From: Lachnospiraceae bacterium
GTDB lineage: Bacteria > Bacillota > Clostridia > Lachnospirales > Lachnospiraceae
Assembly (NCBI GenBank): GCA_900772675.1
Contig: CAAGRM010000142.1
Coordinates: 1 to 17,724, forward strand
Direction of reading: 5' to 3'
Length of the DNA: 17,724 bases
Part shown: positions 7,049 through 13,343 of the stretch, one piece after another
Layout of the letters: each line of letters opens with the position of its first letter
Position numbering within the stretch: the first letter of the stretch is position 1
Made by a program: the position numbers and the translations under genes
Notes under the pieces: generated by a model
Told to the model about the DNA's origin: nothing
The model's database searches: none
What the model saw: only the letters and a program-made list of their open reading frames with translations

Positions 7049-8383
7049 ATGGCAATCACAGAGACAAAAACAAAATATGGACAGATTCATGGTGTGCCAA
7101 AAGACGGCTACACCGTATTCCGCGGTATTCCGTATGCAAAGCCGCCGGTAGGCGAAAAACGATTCTGTCCGCCGGAAGAGCCGGTGTGCTGGGAGGGCGT
7201 TTATAAGGCGGATCATTTCGGATGCGTCTGCCCGCAGACCGAGCATGAGCCGGACTCCTTCTATGGAAAAGAATTTTATCTCGACCCGGAATTCGGTATG
7301 AAGCAGAGTGAGGACTGTCTGTATTTAAATATCTGGACACCGGCAAATACAGTGGATGAAAAACTGCCGGTTGCTTTCTGGATTCACGGCGGCGCGTTTA
7401 TGCACGGCTTCAGCCACGAATCCGAATTTGACGGAGCTGCTTACTGCGAACGCGGAGTGATTCTCGTTACGATCAATTACCGTCTCGGTGCTTTCGGATT
7501 TTTGGCACATCCGTGGCTGTCCGAGGAGAGCGGTGTCGGAAGAAGCGGAAACTACGCGATTCTCGACCAGATTGCGGCGCTGAAATGGGTGAAAGAAAAT
7601 ATCGCAGCATTCGGCGGCGATTCGGAAAACATCACCGTATTTGGTCAGTCTGCAGGATGCATGAGTGTCCAGACGCTTGTCAGCTCTCCGCTCACCGAAA
7701 ACTGGATCAGCAAAGCCATTTTCCAGAGCGCCGGCGGCTACGACACCGGGCTGAACCGCGATATGCTGCTTTCCGAGGCAGAAACGATCGGTCAGGAATT
7801 TGTAGAACTTAGCGGAGCAAAATCGCTGGAAGAACTGCGTGCGATTCCGGCGGAGCAAATCGTGGAGTTGCAGGAAGAGTTTGGCCGCGTAAATCCGTCG
7901 AGAATGCTGAGCTTCGTACCGAACATCGACGACTACCTGCTGACCTGCGGCTATAACGAGGCTGTGACAGAAAGAAAAATCAAGGATATCCCATACATGC
8001 TCGGTTCCACTGCAGACGACATCGGCGTGTTCCCGGAGATGAAAGAAAAAGGCGAGCACGGCGGCATTTATAAGGGATGCATCAACTGGAGCCTTGCGCT
8101 GGAAAAACTCGGAAGAAAACCGGCATACGTTTACTATTTCACCCGCGCCCTGTTAGGTGACGACGCCGGAGCGTTCCATTCCTCCGAACTCTGGTACATG
8201 TTCGGAACCCTTGGCCGAAGCTGGCGTCCGAAAACCGAAGGCGACTACGCTCTCAGCAAAGAAATGATGGATGACTGGACTAATTTCATGAAAACCGGAA
8301 ACCCGAATGCAGAGGGAAAAGACGACTGGAAACCATGCACAAAGGACGATCCGTATGTGCAGGTGCTGGATGTGAGAGAATAA
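7049..8383 (+). CDS. Type-B carboxylesterase family protein
   Basis: This is a 444-residue serine esterase of the carboxylesterase/para-nitrobenzyl esterase family, hydrolysing carboxylic esters in the cytoplasm (no signal peptide). Numbered from the chosen start, marks are FRGIPYAKPP near 24-33, the EDCLYLN signature near 88-94, oxyanion motif HGGAF (113-117), nucleophile S201 in FGQSAG, probable acid D324 in GSTADD, and H377 in the HSSELWYMF segment. The usual acid is Glu, and the protein is shorter than the typical ~500 residues. An upstream ATG at 7028 is in frame, but AAAGGGGA (7032-7039) sits about 9 bases before 7049, so I start there. A GNAT gene follows after 16 bases. The natural substrate cannot be read from the sequence. 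Confidence 0.88.
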   Translation: MAITETKTKYGQIHGVPKDGYTVFRGIPYAKPPVGEKRFCPPEEPVCWEGVYKADHFGCVCPQTEHEPDSFYGKEFYLDPEFGMKQSEDCLYLNIWTPANTVDEKLPVAFWIHGGAFMHGFSHESEFDGAAYCERGVILVTINYRLGAFGFLAHPWLSEESGVGRSGNYAILDQIAALKWVKENIAAFGGDSENITVFGQSAGCMSVQTLVSSPLTENWISKAIFQSAGGYDTGLNRDMLLSEAETIGQEFVELSGAKSLEELRAIPAEQIVELQEEFGRVNPSRMLSFVPNIDDYLLTCGYNEAVTERKIKDIPYMLGSTADDIGVFPEMKEKGEHGGIYKGCINWSLALEKLGRKPAYVYYFTRALLGDDAGAFHSSELWYMFGTLGRSWRPKTEGDYALSKEMMDDWTNFMKTGNPNAEGKDDWKPCTKDDPYVQVLDVRE

Positions 8384-8399
8384 GCAGAAGGAAATAAAA

Positions 8400-8852
8400 A
8401 TGGCAATCGAATATAAAAGACTTACCCAAAAGGAACTGGATCTTTTCATTCAGATGAGAATCCATCAGCTTCGCGAAGAGGGGGCAAAAGAAGAAATTGA
8501 TTTAGCACCTGCGTTAAAAGATTACTATGAACGTCATATGGCGGATGGTACTTTTATATCCTGGATTGCTGTTGACGGAGAGAGCATCATCGCAACAAGT
8601 GGAATGTCATTTGTAGAAAAACCTCCATACTTTGGATGCCCGAGCGGCAGAATTGGATTACTGTCCAGTATGTTTACAGATCCGGTGTATCGAAGAAGAG
8701 GTATTGCAAAAGAATTGCTGTCCCGTGTGATAGAAGATGCAAAAGAATATGGATGCGGAACAATACAGATTACGGCGTCGGATATGGGCGTTAAGTTGTA
8801 TACAGATTTTGGATTTGTGCACAATGGGAATTTTATGCAGTATAAATTGTAA
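8400..8852 (+). CDS. GNAT family N-acetyltransferase
   Basis: This is a 150-residue single-domain acetyltransferase of the Gcn5-related family, using acetyl-CoA to acylate an amine. The acetyl-CoA loop is RRRGIA at 98-103 (pattern R/Q-x-x-G-x-A), preceded by the beta-4 strand SSMFTDPVY. The C-terminal part ends with the typical LYTDFGFVHNGN strand-turn. The ATG follows AGAAGGA by about 6 bases. The start is 16 bases after the carboxylesterase stop on the same strand with no terminator between, so the two are an operon. The substrate is unknown; antibiotic, polyamine or protein N-termini are all possible in this family. Confidence 0.85.
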   Translation: MAIEYKRLTQKELDLFIQMRIHQLREEGAKEEIDLAPALKDYYERHMADGTFISWIAVDGESIIATSGMSFVEKPPYFGCPSGRIGLLSSMFTDPVYRRRGIAKELLSRVIEDAKEYGCGTIQITASDMGVKLYTDFGFVHNGNFMQYKL

Positions 8853-8931
8853 TGTCCCTCAGAAAGAGATATTCTCTCCACTGGCTGCGATATTGGAAAA
8901 ATATTCAAAGAAAGAGGAAAAATTAGAATAA
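8853..8931 (+). pseudogene. Possible 3' remnant of a lost gene
   Basis: Immediately after the GNAT stop, a second frame reads VPQKEIFSPLAAILEKYSKK and a further short acidic/basic tail, then TAA at 8929-8931. It looks protein-like (amphipathic, Lys/Glu-rich end) and stops three bases before a terminator, as a real C-terminus would. No start codon or ribosome site belongs to it. It may be the scar of a deletion that brought the GNAT gene next to a foreign 3' end, or chance. Confidence 0.25.
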
Positions 8932-8933
8932 AG

Positions 8934-8983
8934 AAAGAGCAGCATTTTACCGGCGTGTGAAAGGTAAAAATGCTGCTCTTTTT
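8934..8983. terminator. Terminator between the GNAT and DUF1292 genes
   Basis: The arms 8934-8951 and 8963-8981 pair over 18 bp with one bulged base in the A/T run, around an 11-base loop. TTTTT (8979-8983) closes the plus side. Since the next gene converges and the other side is also A/T-rich, it may serve both strands. Confidence 0.85.
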
Positions 8984-8994
8984 GCGTGGCAGAA

Positions 8995-9255
8995 TCAGTC
9001 GTCCAGATCGTTGCGCTCGCGGAAGATCTGATAAATGGTGTCGATCAGTTCATCGTCATCGAGGCCTTCGAACTCGGCTTCGTTGACATCGAGATTCTCG
9101 GAAATGATGCGCAGAATGTGTACCGGTTCGTCATCGCCGCCGTCGGCCGGATAGAGAACTGCGTACTCATCCTCCTTGTATTCTACGATATCCAGAAGCT
9201 CAAAACGGACAGAATTTCCGTCCTGATCGGTAAGGACAATAAGATTGGAATCCAT
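8995..9255 (-). CDS. DUF1292 domain-containing protein
   Basis: This small 86-residue acidic protein belongs to DUF1292 (the YrzB-like group), widespread in Firmicutes and of unknown function. The conserved sequence begins IVLTDQDGNSVRFELLD, continues with an EDEYAVLYP strand, and ends in a very acidic FEGLDDDELIDTIYQIF helix. There is no membrane segment or signal. The ATG is preceded on its strand by AAGGAGG at about 9 bases. In many Firmicutes genomes the family gene sits near alaS, yrrK/ruvX or mltG-type genes; here it stands alone, although an Ala-tRNA editing gene lies 1.8 kb away. The stop is close to a shared terminator. Confidence 0.88.
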   Translation of the reverse strand: MDSNLIVLTDQDGNSVRFELLDIVEYKEDEYAVLYPADGGDDEPVHILRIISENLDVNEAEFEGLDDDELIDTIYQIFRERNDLDD

Positions 9256-9314
9256 AATTGCAATATCCTCCTTGGTGTGTTATTTGCCGCTCAAAAACAT
9301 GCAAATTTAAAATT

Positions 9315-9343
9315 ATTATACTATGAGGAAGTGAATTTGAAAA
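9315..9343 (-). promoter_or_regulatory. Promoter of the DUF1292 gene
   Basis: On the minus strand, TTTTCA (9343-9338) and a perfect TATAAT (9320-9315) are 17 bases apart. Transcription would start near 9308, about 53 bases before the ATG at 9255. Confidence 0.55.
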
Positions 9344-9360
9344 GAAAAAAGTGACTGGCG

Positions 9361-9396
9361 TGATACGCTTGATATTTTGCGCTGATACGGTATAAT
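9361..9396 (+). promoter_or_regulatory. Promoter of the alpha/beta hydrolase gene, with a repeated TGATACG
   Basis: TTGATA (9369-9374) and a perfect TATAAT (9391-9396) are 16 bases apart, giving a leader of about 64 bases. The heptamer TGATACG occurs at 9361-9367 and 9383-9389, a 22-base (two helical turn) period that flanks the -35 box and enters the spacer. That arrangement would suit a dimeric regulator, but this is inference. Confidence 0.6.
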
Positions 9397-9466
9397 GACA
9401 ACAGAGTAAAAACTGGCGGCTGTGGCCGTGCCCGTGCCCGGAAAAATTGGGGGAAAGGAAGAACTT

Positions 9467-10288
9467 ATGAATTATCAGGTATTAGATGTCAAAGTAAAAG
9501 ATACAGAAGAAACCGGAAAATTGTATACATATTTTCTGGACAACTCACATGAAATTGATCCGAACCGTGTGCGCCCGGTCATTGTGATCTGTCCGGGCGG
9601 CGGATATGGATGGGTTTCCGACCGCGAAGCAGAGCCGATTGCGATGAAGTTTTTAGGAGCAGGTTATCATGCCGTTATTCTGCGTTACAGTGTTGCACCG
9701 GCAGCTCATTATCCGACGGCACTTCGCCAGCTTGCCTGGACGGTTGCGCATCTGCGGGAGCATGCGGCAGAATATCACATTGATCCGAACAAAGTAGTAG
9801 TGGCAGGATTTTCCGCCGGTGGTCATCTGGCGGCATCATACGGTGTATTCTGGAAAAAGAAAACATTTCTTGCAGAAGAGCTTGGCGTAGACGCAGAGCA
9901 GCTTCGTCCGAACGGCCTGCTGTTATCCTATCCGGTCATCACCTCCGGCCCGAAGGCACACCGCGATTCCTTTAAAAATCTGCTGGGCGATCAGTATGAT
10001 GAAATGGTGGACGAGATGTCTCTGGAAAATCAGGTCAGTCTCGATACGCCGAAAACGTTTCTGTGGCATACTGCGCCGGACGACTGTGTGCCGGTAGAAA
10101 ACTCGATTATGTTCTTTACAGCACTGCATGCGCTGAATATCCCGGTAGAAATGCATATTTATCCGGTCGGCGGCCACGGTCTTGGCCTTGCAACCAAAGA
10201 GACACAGAGCTATGAGTATCAAAATGCCGTACGCGAAGAGTGTCAGAGCTGGATTTCTCTTGCGATTGACTGGATGCGGCATTTATAA
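9467..10288 (+). CDS. Alpha/beta hydrolase, BD-FAE/acetylesterase-like
   Basis: This 273-residue serine hydrolase resembles the BD-FAE/acetyl-xylan-esterase group that removes acetyl or feruloyl groups from sugars. The oxyanion motif CPGGGYGW is near 43-50, nucleophile S116 lies in GFSAGGH, the acid is D205 in the PDDCVP motif, and H237 is in GGHGLGL. There is no signal peptide, so it acts in the cytoplasm, perhaps on imported oligosaccharides. A GTG at 9422 extends the frame by 15 codons, but GGGAAAGGAAG directly before 9467 supports the ATG there. The gene has a good promoter. No terminator is seen after it, so the nicotinamidase and tRNA-editing genes may be partly co-transcribed. The substrate is inferred. 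Confidence 0.85.
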   Translation: MNYQVLDVKVKDTEETGKLYTYFLDNSHEIDPNRVRPVIVICPGGGYGWVSDREAEPIAMKFLGAGYHAVILRYSVAPAAHYPTALRQLAWTVAHLREHAAEYHIDPNKVVVAGFSAGGHLAASYGVFWKKKTFLAEELGVDAEQLRPNGLLLSYPVITSGPKAHRDSFKNLLGDQYDEMVDEMSLENQVSLDTPKTFLWHTAPDDCVPVENSIMFFTALHALNIPVEMHIYPVGGHGLGLATKETQSYEYQNAVREECQSWISLAIDWMRHL

Positions 10289-10320
10289 AAAACAGAATTT
10301 TAACCGAATCAAGTAAGTCC

Positions 10321-10436
10321 CCTGCTTGCATTGCGAAAAGCAATAAGCAAATAGCGAAGCGGATTGCGAATATCCGCTTGACAGGCTGCCGGAATGAGAA
10401 GAAAATCCGGCATGGAATCAACAGGATGACAGCAGG
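10321..10436 (+). other. Cluster of three hairpins upstream of the nicotinamidase gene
   Basis: Three hairpins follow one another. The first pairs 10330-10334 with 10340-10344, plus GCTT/AAGC at 10324-10327 and 10345-10348. The second pairs AAGCGGAT (10357-10364) with ATCCGCTT (10372-10379). The third pairs 10387-10393 with 10406-10412. CCTGCT (10321-10326) could alternatively pair with AGCAGG (10431-10436), enclosing all three and reaching the ribosome-site area. None has a T tail, so they are not terminators. It may be a folded leader or a dispersed intergenic repeat. Confidence 0.5.
10378..10406 (+). promoter_or_regulatory. Weak candidate promoter for the nicotinamidase gene
   Basis: A perfect TTGACA (10378-10383) is followed after 17 bases by GAAAAT (10401-10406), which matches the -10 consensus at four of six positions. 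It overlaps the second and third hairpins described for this spacer, so base composition rather than function could explain it. Confidence 0.3.
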
Positions 10437-10453
10437 TGAAAGGATGATATAGC

Positions 10454-10981
10454 ATGAAGGTATTGATTGTAGTAGATATGCAGAATGATTTTATTGACGG
10501 AAGCCTTGGCACAAAAGAAGCGGTCGGAATTGTGAACCGTGTTGCAGAGGTGATGGATTCGTTTGACGGAGCCGTCATCTGCACCAGAGATACACATTTT
10601 GCGGACTATCTGAACACTTCCGAAGGCAGAAAACTTCCGGTAGAACACTGCATGGAAGGAACGAAAGGGCACGCTCTGCGGGACGAAATTCAGAAAATGG
10701 CAGAGAAAAAACAGGCCGTGGTGATGAATAAAATCACATTTGGCGCAAAAAATCTGCCGGAGGAAATCGAAAAAATGACAGGCGGTGTGCCGGAATCCAT
10801 CGAACTTGTCGGACTTTGCACCGACATCTGTGTGATTTCCAATGCCATACTGTTAAAGGCATTTTATCCGGAAGTACCGATTTTCGTTGATGCATCCGCA
10901 TGTGCGGGTGTAACGCCGCAGAGCCATAAAAATGCACTTGCAGCCATGAAAGTGTGCCAGATTGACATCATAAACGAATAG
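10454..10981 (+). CDS. Nicotinamidase-like cysteine hydrolase
   Basis: This 175-residue isochorismatase-fold amidase most probably deamidates nicotinamide to nicotinate for NAD salvage. The catalytic triad is visible: D8 in VVDMQNDF, K93 in MNKITFG, and C126 in GLCTDICV. A metal-site region with RDTHFADY, and LPVEHCMEGTKG after it, matches nicotinamidases better than isochorismatases. The ATG follows AAAGGA by about 9 bases. It opens a same-strand run with two tRNA-editing genes (19 and 59 base gaps). The length is close to bacterial PncA of the short type. Other small amides remain possible, so no symbol is assigned. Confidence 0.8.
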   Translation: MKVLIVVDMQNDFIDGSLGTKEAVGIVNRVAEVMDSFDGAVICTRDTHFADYLNTSEGRKLPVEHCMEGTKGHALRDEIQKMAEKKQAVVMNKITFGAKNLPEEIEKMTGGVPESIELVGLCTDICVISNAILLKAFYPEVPIFVDASACAGVTPQSHKNALAAMKVCQIDIINE

Positions 10982-11000
10982 ACAGAAAAGAGGAAGAGCT

Positions 11001-11876
11001 ATGAGCACAATAAGATTATTTGAGCAGGACGCATACCTGGGAGAATTTGAGGCAACCGTAGAACGCAGTGTCTGCGAGGGCGGAATATACCGTGTATTGC
11101 TGGATCAGACTGCATTTTTTCCGGAAGGCGGCGGTCAGCCATCCGATGAGGGAACGCTGGATGGTATTTTTGTGTCGGATGTACAGGAAATTGACGGTGA
11201 AATCTGGCATACTGTGGAAGCGCCGCTTGAGCCGGGCAAAACGGTAGTCGGAAAGCTTGACTTTGAAAAACGTTTTTCCAATATGCAGAACCATTGCGGA
11301 GAGCATATCGTGTCAGGCATCATCCACCGGATTTACGGCTTCAACAACGTTGGCTTCCATATGGGAAGTGATGTGATTACCGTTGATTTTGACGGCGTTC
11401 TGACCGAGGAACAGCTCTATGATGTAGAACAGGAGGCCAATGAGGCTGTACTTCGCAATGTTCCGGTTACCATCAGCTATCCGTCAAAGGAAGAGCTGGA
11501 AACGATGGATTATCGCAGCAAAAAAGAAATTGAGGGGCAGGTGCGGATTGTGACCATTGAAGGGTATGACCGCTGTGCATGCTGCGGAACCCATGTTGCA
11601 AGAACAGGAGAGATCCGTCTGATTAAAATCCTAAGCGCTCAAAAATACAAAGGCGGCGTCCGCGTCGCTATGCTTTCCGGTGAAAAAGCGTATGCGGATT
11701 ATTGCTTAAAGCATGTGAATACGCTTGGAATCGCCCGCCTGCTTTCCGTAAAACCGGAGGAGGCCGGAGATGCCGTGGTACGGCTGAAACAGAAAAATAT
11801 TGAGATGAAAAAAGAAATGAAACAGCTCAAAAAAGAACTGTATGCACTGCAGGGAGCACCGGAGGGTAAAAAATAG
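11001..11876 (+). CDS. AlaX-type alanyl-tRNA editing protein, lacking DHHA1
   Basis: This 291-residue trans-editing protein is related to the AlaRS editing domain and would hydrolyse Ser- or Gly-tRNA(Ala) made by mistake. The N-terminal barrel carries the FPEGGGQPSDEG motif of AlaRS and AlaX. Zinc ligands are H98 and H102 (NHCGEH) with C194 and H198 (CCGTH). The C-terminal ~45 residues are a Lys/Glu-rich coiled coil, where the longer AlaX-L proteins (about 390 residues) continue into a DHHA1 domain. The frame ends at a TAG and the next gene begins 59 bases on, so no hidden domain follows. The ATG has AAGAGGAAGAG upstream. It is the middle gene of the nicotinamidase-AlaX-YbaK run. Confidence 0.88.
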   Translation: MSTIRLFEQDAYLGEFEATVERSVCEGGIYRVLLDQTAFFPEGGGQPSDEGTLDGIFVSDVQEIDGEIWHTVEAPLEPGKTVVGKLDFEKRFSNMQNHCGEHIVSGIIHRIYGFNNVGFHMGSDVITVDFDGVLTEEQLYDVEQEANEAVLRNVPVTISYPSKEELETMDYRSKKEIEGQVRIVTIEGYDRCACCGTHVARTGEIRLIKILSAQKYKGGVRVAMLSGEKAYADYCLKHVNTLGIARLLSVKPEEAGDAVVRLKQKNIEMKKEMKQLKKELYALQGAPEGKK

Positions 11877-11935
11877 AATTTCCGACTGTGAAGAAACATA
11901 TCATGTAAGACAGCAAAAGCAGGGAGAAAGCAAAC

Positions 11936-12418
11936 ATGGCAAAAGAGAAAGAAATTAAAACAAATGCAATGCGTATTCTGGACCGGCAGAAGGTCAAATA
12001 CGAGGTTCTTCAGTACGAATGCGACGAATTTATCGATGGTCTCCATACTGCCGAAAAAACCGGTGCGCCGGTCGAGCAGTCGTTTAAGACGCTTGTGGCA
12101 CAGGGAAAAAGTAAACAGTATTATGTATTGGTTCTTCCGATTGCAGAGGAAGTGGATCTGAAAAAAGCGGCAAAAGCGGTAGGGGAAAAATCCATTGAGA
12201 TGATCCATGTGAAAGACATCACCGCAGTCAGCGGATACGTCCGCGGCGGCTGCAGCCCGATCGGAATGAAAAAACAGTATCCGACAGTGATTCAGGAATG
12301 TGCGGCAGATTTTGACAAGGTTTACGTGAGCGGAGGACGAATCGGAACGACACTGTGCATGACGCCGGAAGACCTGAAGAAGGTCAGCAGGGCGGAGTAT
12401 GCGGATTTTATACAGTAA
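11936..12418 (+). CDS. ybaK: YbaK/EbsC family Cys-tRNA(Pro) deacylase
   Basis: This is a 160-residue single-domain editing enzyme that removes cysteine mischarged on tRNA(Pro) by ProRS. It acts in trans in the cytoplasm, usually in complex with ProRS and tRNA. The segment SFKTLVAQG contains K51, the position of the essential lysine of the family. GYVRGGCSPIGMKK (the GG..sPiG loop) and VSGGRIGTTLCMTPEDL near the C-terminus are hallmarks. The length is normal. A GGGAGAAAG site precedes the ATG. It follows the AlaX gene on the same strand and is ended by a terminator, so this unit gathers two different tRNA proofreading activities. Confidence 0.92.
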   Translation: MAKEKEIKTNAMRILDRQKVKYEVLQYECDEFIDGLHTAEKTGAPVEQSFKTLVAQGKSKQYYVLVLPIAEEVDLKKAAKAVGEKSIEMIHVKDITAVSGYVRGGCSPIGMKKQYPTVIQECAADFDKVYVSGGRIGTTLCMTPEDLKKVSRAEYADFIQ

Positions 12419-12441
12419 AATCGAGAAAAAACATATTTATG

Positions 12442-12480
12442 CAGACCAGAATCAAAGAAAAGGTTCTGGTCTGTTTTTTT
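12442..12480 (+). terminator. Rho-independent terminator after ybaK
   Basis: The arms 12442-12453 and 12462-12473 form a 12-bp stem with one G-T wobble, around an 8-base A-rich loop. Seven T follow (12474-12480) and a second T run comes soon after. Confidence 0.9.
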
Positions 12481-12738
12481 CCTTTTTTTCGGGGCGTATC
12501 CGAGAAGAACGCTCAGTGAAAAAGTCGGAAGATGTAGAAAGCAGGCAGGGTTAAGATGAATTTCTTTCAAAAACAGAACAGAAAATAATAGCCAAAAAGA
12601 AGTGCAGAAATTGCGATACGATTCTACGAATCCGTGAAAATCGAAAAACCTTTCACGCGACTTTTCAAATCGGCGTGAGAAATTTTCCACGCATTTTTGG
12701 AGGCAATTCACAAACCGGAAAAAGTTGTCGAAAACCGC

Positions 12739-12767
12739 TGGACAAATCGAGAGGGGGAAACTATAAT
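12739..12767 (+). promoter_or_regulatory. Promoter of the tad pilus operon
   Basis: TGGACA (12739-12744) matches the -35 consensus at five of six positions and is 17 bases from a perfect TATAAT (12762-12767). Transcription would begin near 12774, about 42 bases before the peptidase ATG. The ribosome site GGGAGGTGA (12799-12807) follows. Confidence 0.7.
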
Positions 12768-12815
12768 GACCTCACAATCAAGTTAAGCCAAACGAAACGG
12801 GAGGTGAGAGACAAG

Positions 12816-13343
12816 ATGTCTTTGCAGCACTGTCTGGTACTGACAGTTGCGACAGGGGCGGTGTGGATGGATTTAAGAACACGCAAAATTGCAAATGAAT
12901 GGATTATCACCGCATGGGTTGCCGGGCTGGTTACACAGCTCATCCGCTATGGCGCCGCGGGAGCGGGTATTTTTCTTTTAGGGATGCTTTTCCCGATACT
13001 CGCACTTTACATTCTGTTCTATTTTCATATGCTGGGCGCGGGAGATATCAAACTCCTATCCGCTGTTGGAGGCTTTCTCGGTGTACCGGCGATCCTGAAA
13101 TGTATGATTGTGTCGTTCCTGTCTGGAGCGGTCTTATCTATCGGAATTATTCTCGTCTGCGGAAACTTACCGCAGCGTCTTACCAAATTTTTCAATTATT
13201 TCCAAACTTATTTTACCAAAAGAAAATACCAGAAAAAAACAGAGCCGGTTCCCTATTACGATGGGAAGTGGGGGATGGAGTGCATCCATTTTTCCGTCCC
13301 CGTGCTGATGGGAGTGCTGCTCTGGATTGGGGGATTTTATTGA
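12816..13343 (+). CDS. Prepilin peptidase, A24 family (TadV/CpaA-like)
   Basis: This 175-residue membrane aspartyl protease would cleave the leader of Flp-type prepilins before pilus assembly. The two catalytic aspartates are D19 in WMDLRTRKI and D77 in the signature GAGDIK (74-79). There are about five hydrophobic segments, near 5-18, 30-70, 80-110 and 155-174. It lacks the N-methylation domain of long PilD enzymes, as CpaA/TadV proteins do. I choose the ATG at 12816 because GGGAGGTGA (12799-12807) lies about 8 bases upstream and the earlier in-frame ATG has none. The last codon overlaps a TTG start of the TadZ-like gene, so it is the first gene of the pilus operon. Confidence 0.88.
   Translation: MSLQHCLVLTVATGAVWMDLRTRKIANEWIITAWVAGLVTQLIRYGAAGAGIFLLGMLFPILALYILFYFHMLGAGDIKLLSAVGGFLGVPAILKCMIVSFLSGAVLSIGIILVCGNLPQRLTKFFNYFQTYFTKRKYQKKTEPVPYYDGKWGMECIHFSVPVLMGVLLWIGGFY

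Larger units (their letters stand above)
12419..12815. other. Spacer between ybaK and the tad operon
   Basis: After the ybaK terminator there is no supported gene. The reading frame at 12675 extends the peptidase upstream but has no ribosome site and no peptidase features there. Hairpins occur at 12633-12657 (7-bp stem CGTGAAA/TTTCACG) and 12673-12692 (GCGTG/CACGC followed by ATTTTT at 12693-12698), and a small GATTC/GAATC repeat is at 12620-12632. The second hairpin with its T run might be a weak terminator. The tad promoter lies at 12739-12767. No c-di-GMP riboswitch core was recognised. Confidence 0.45.

Noticed and set aside
7325..8059. Minus-strand 244-codon frame opposite the carboxylesterase
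   Set aside because: No motif; the plus-strand esterase has intact catalytic residues over the same region.
9422..9466. GTG start extending the alpha/beta hydrolase by 15 codons
   Set aside because: No ribosome site; GGGAAAGGAAG lies within this stretch and serves the ATG at 9467.
12766..12786. Six-codon mini-ORF with a good ribosome site (GAGGGGG) before the tad operon
   Set aside because: Its ATG overlaps the -10 box, so the expected transcript would begin after it.
12899..13339. N-terminal extension of the TadZ-like frame from 12899
   Set aside because: It overlaps the prepilin peptidase in another frame and shows no TadZ features; a TTG at 13340 with a ribosome site is a better start.
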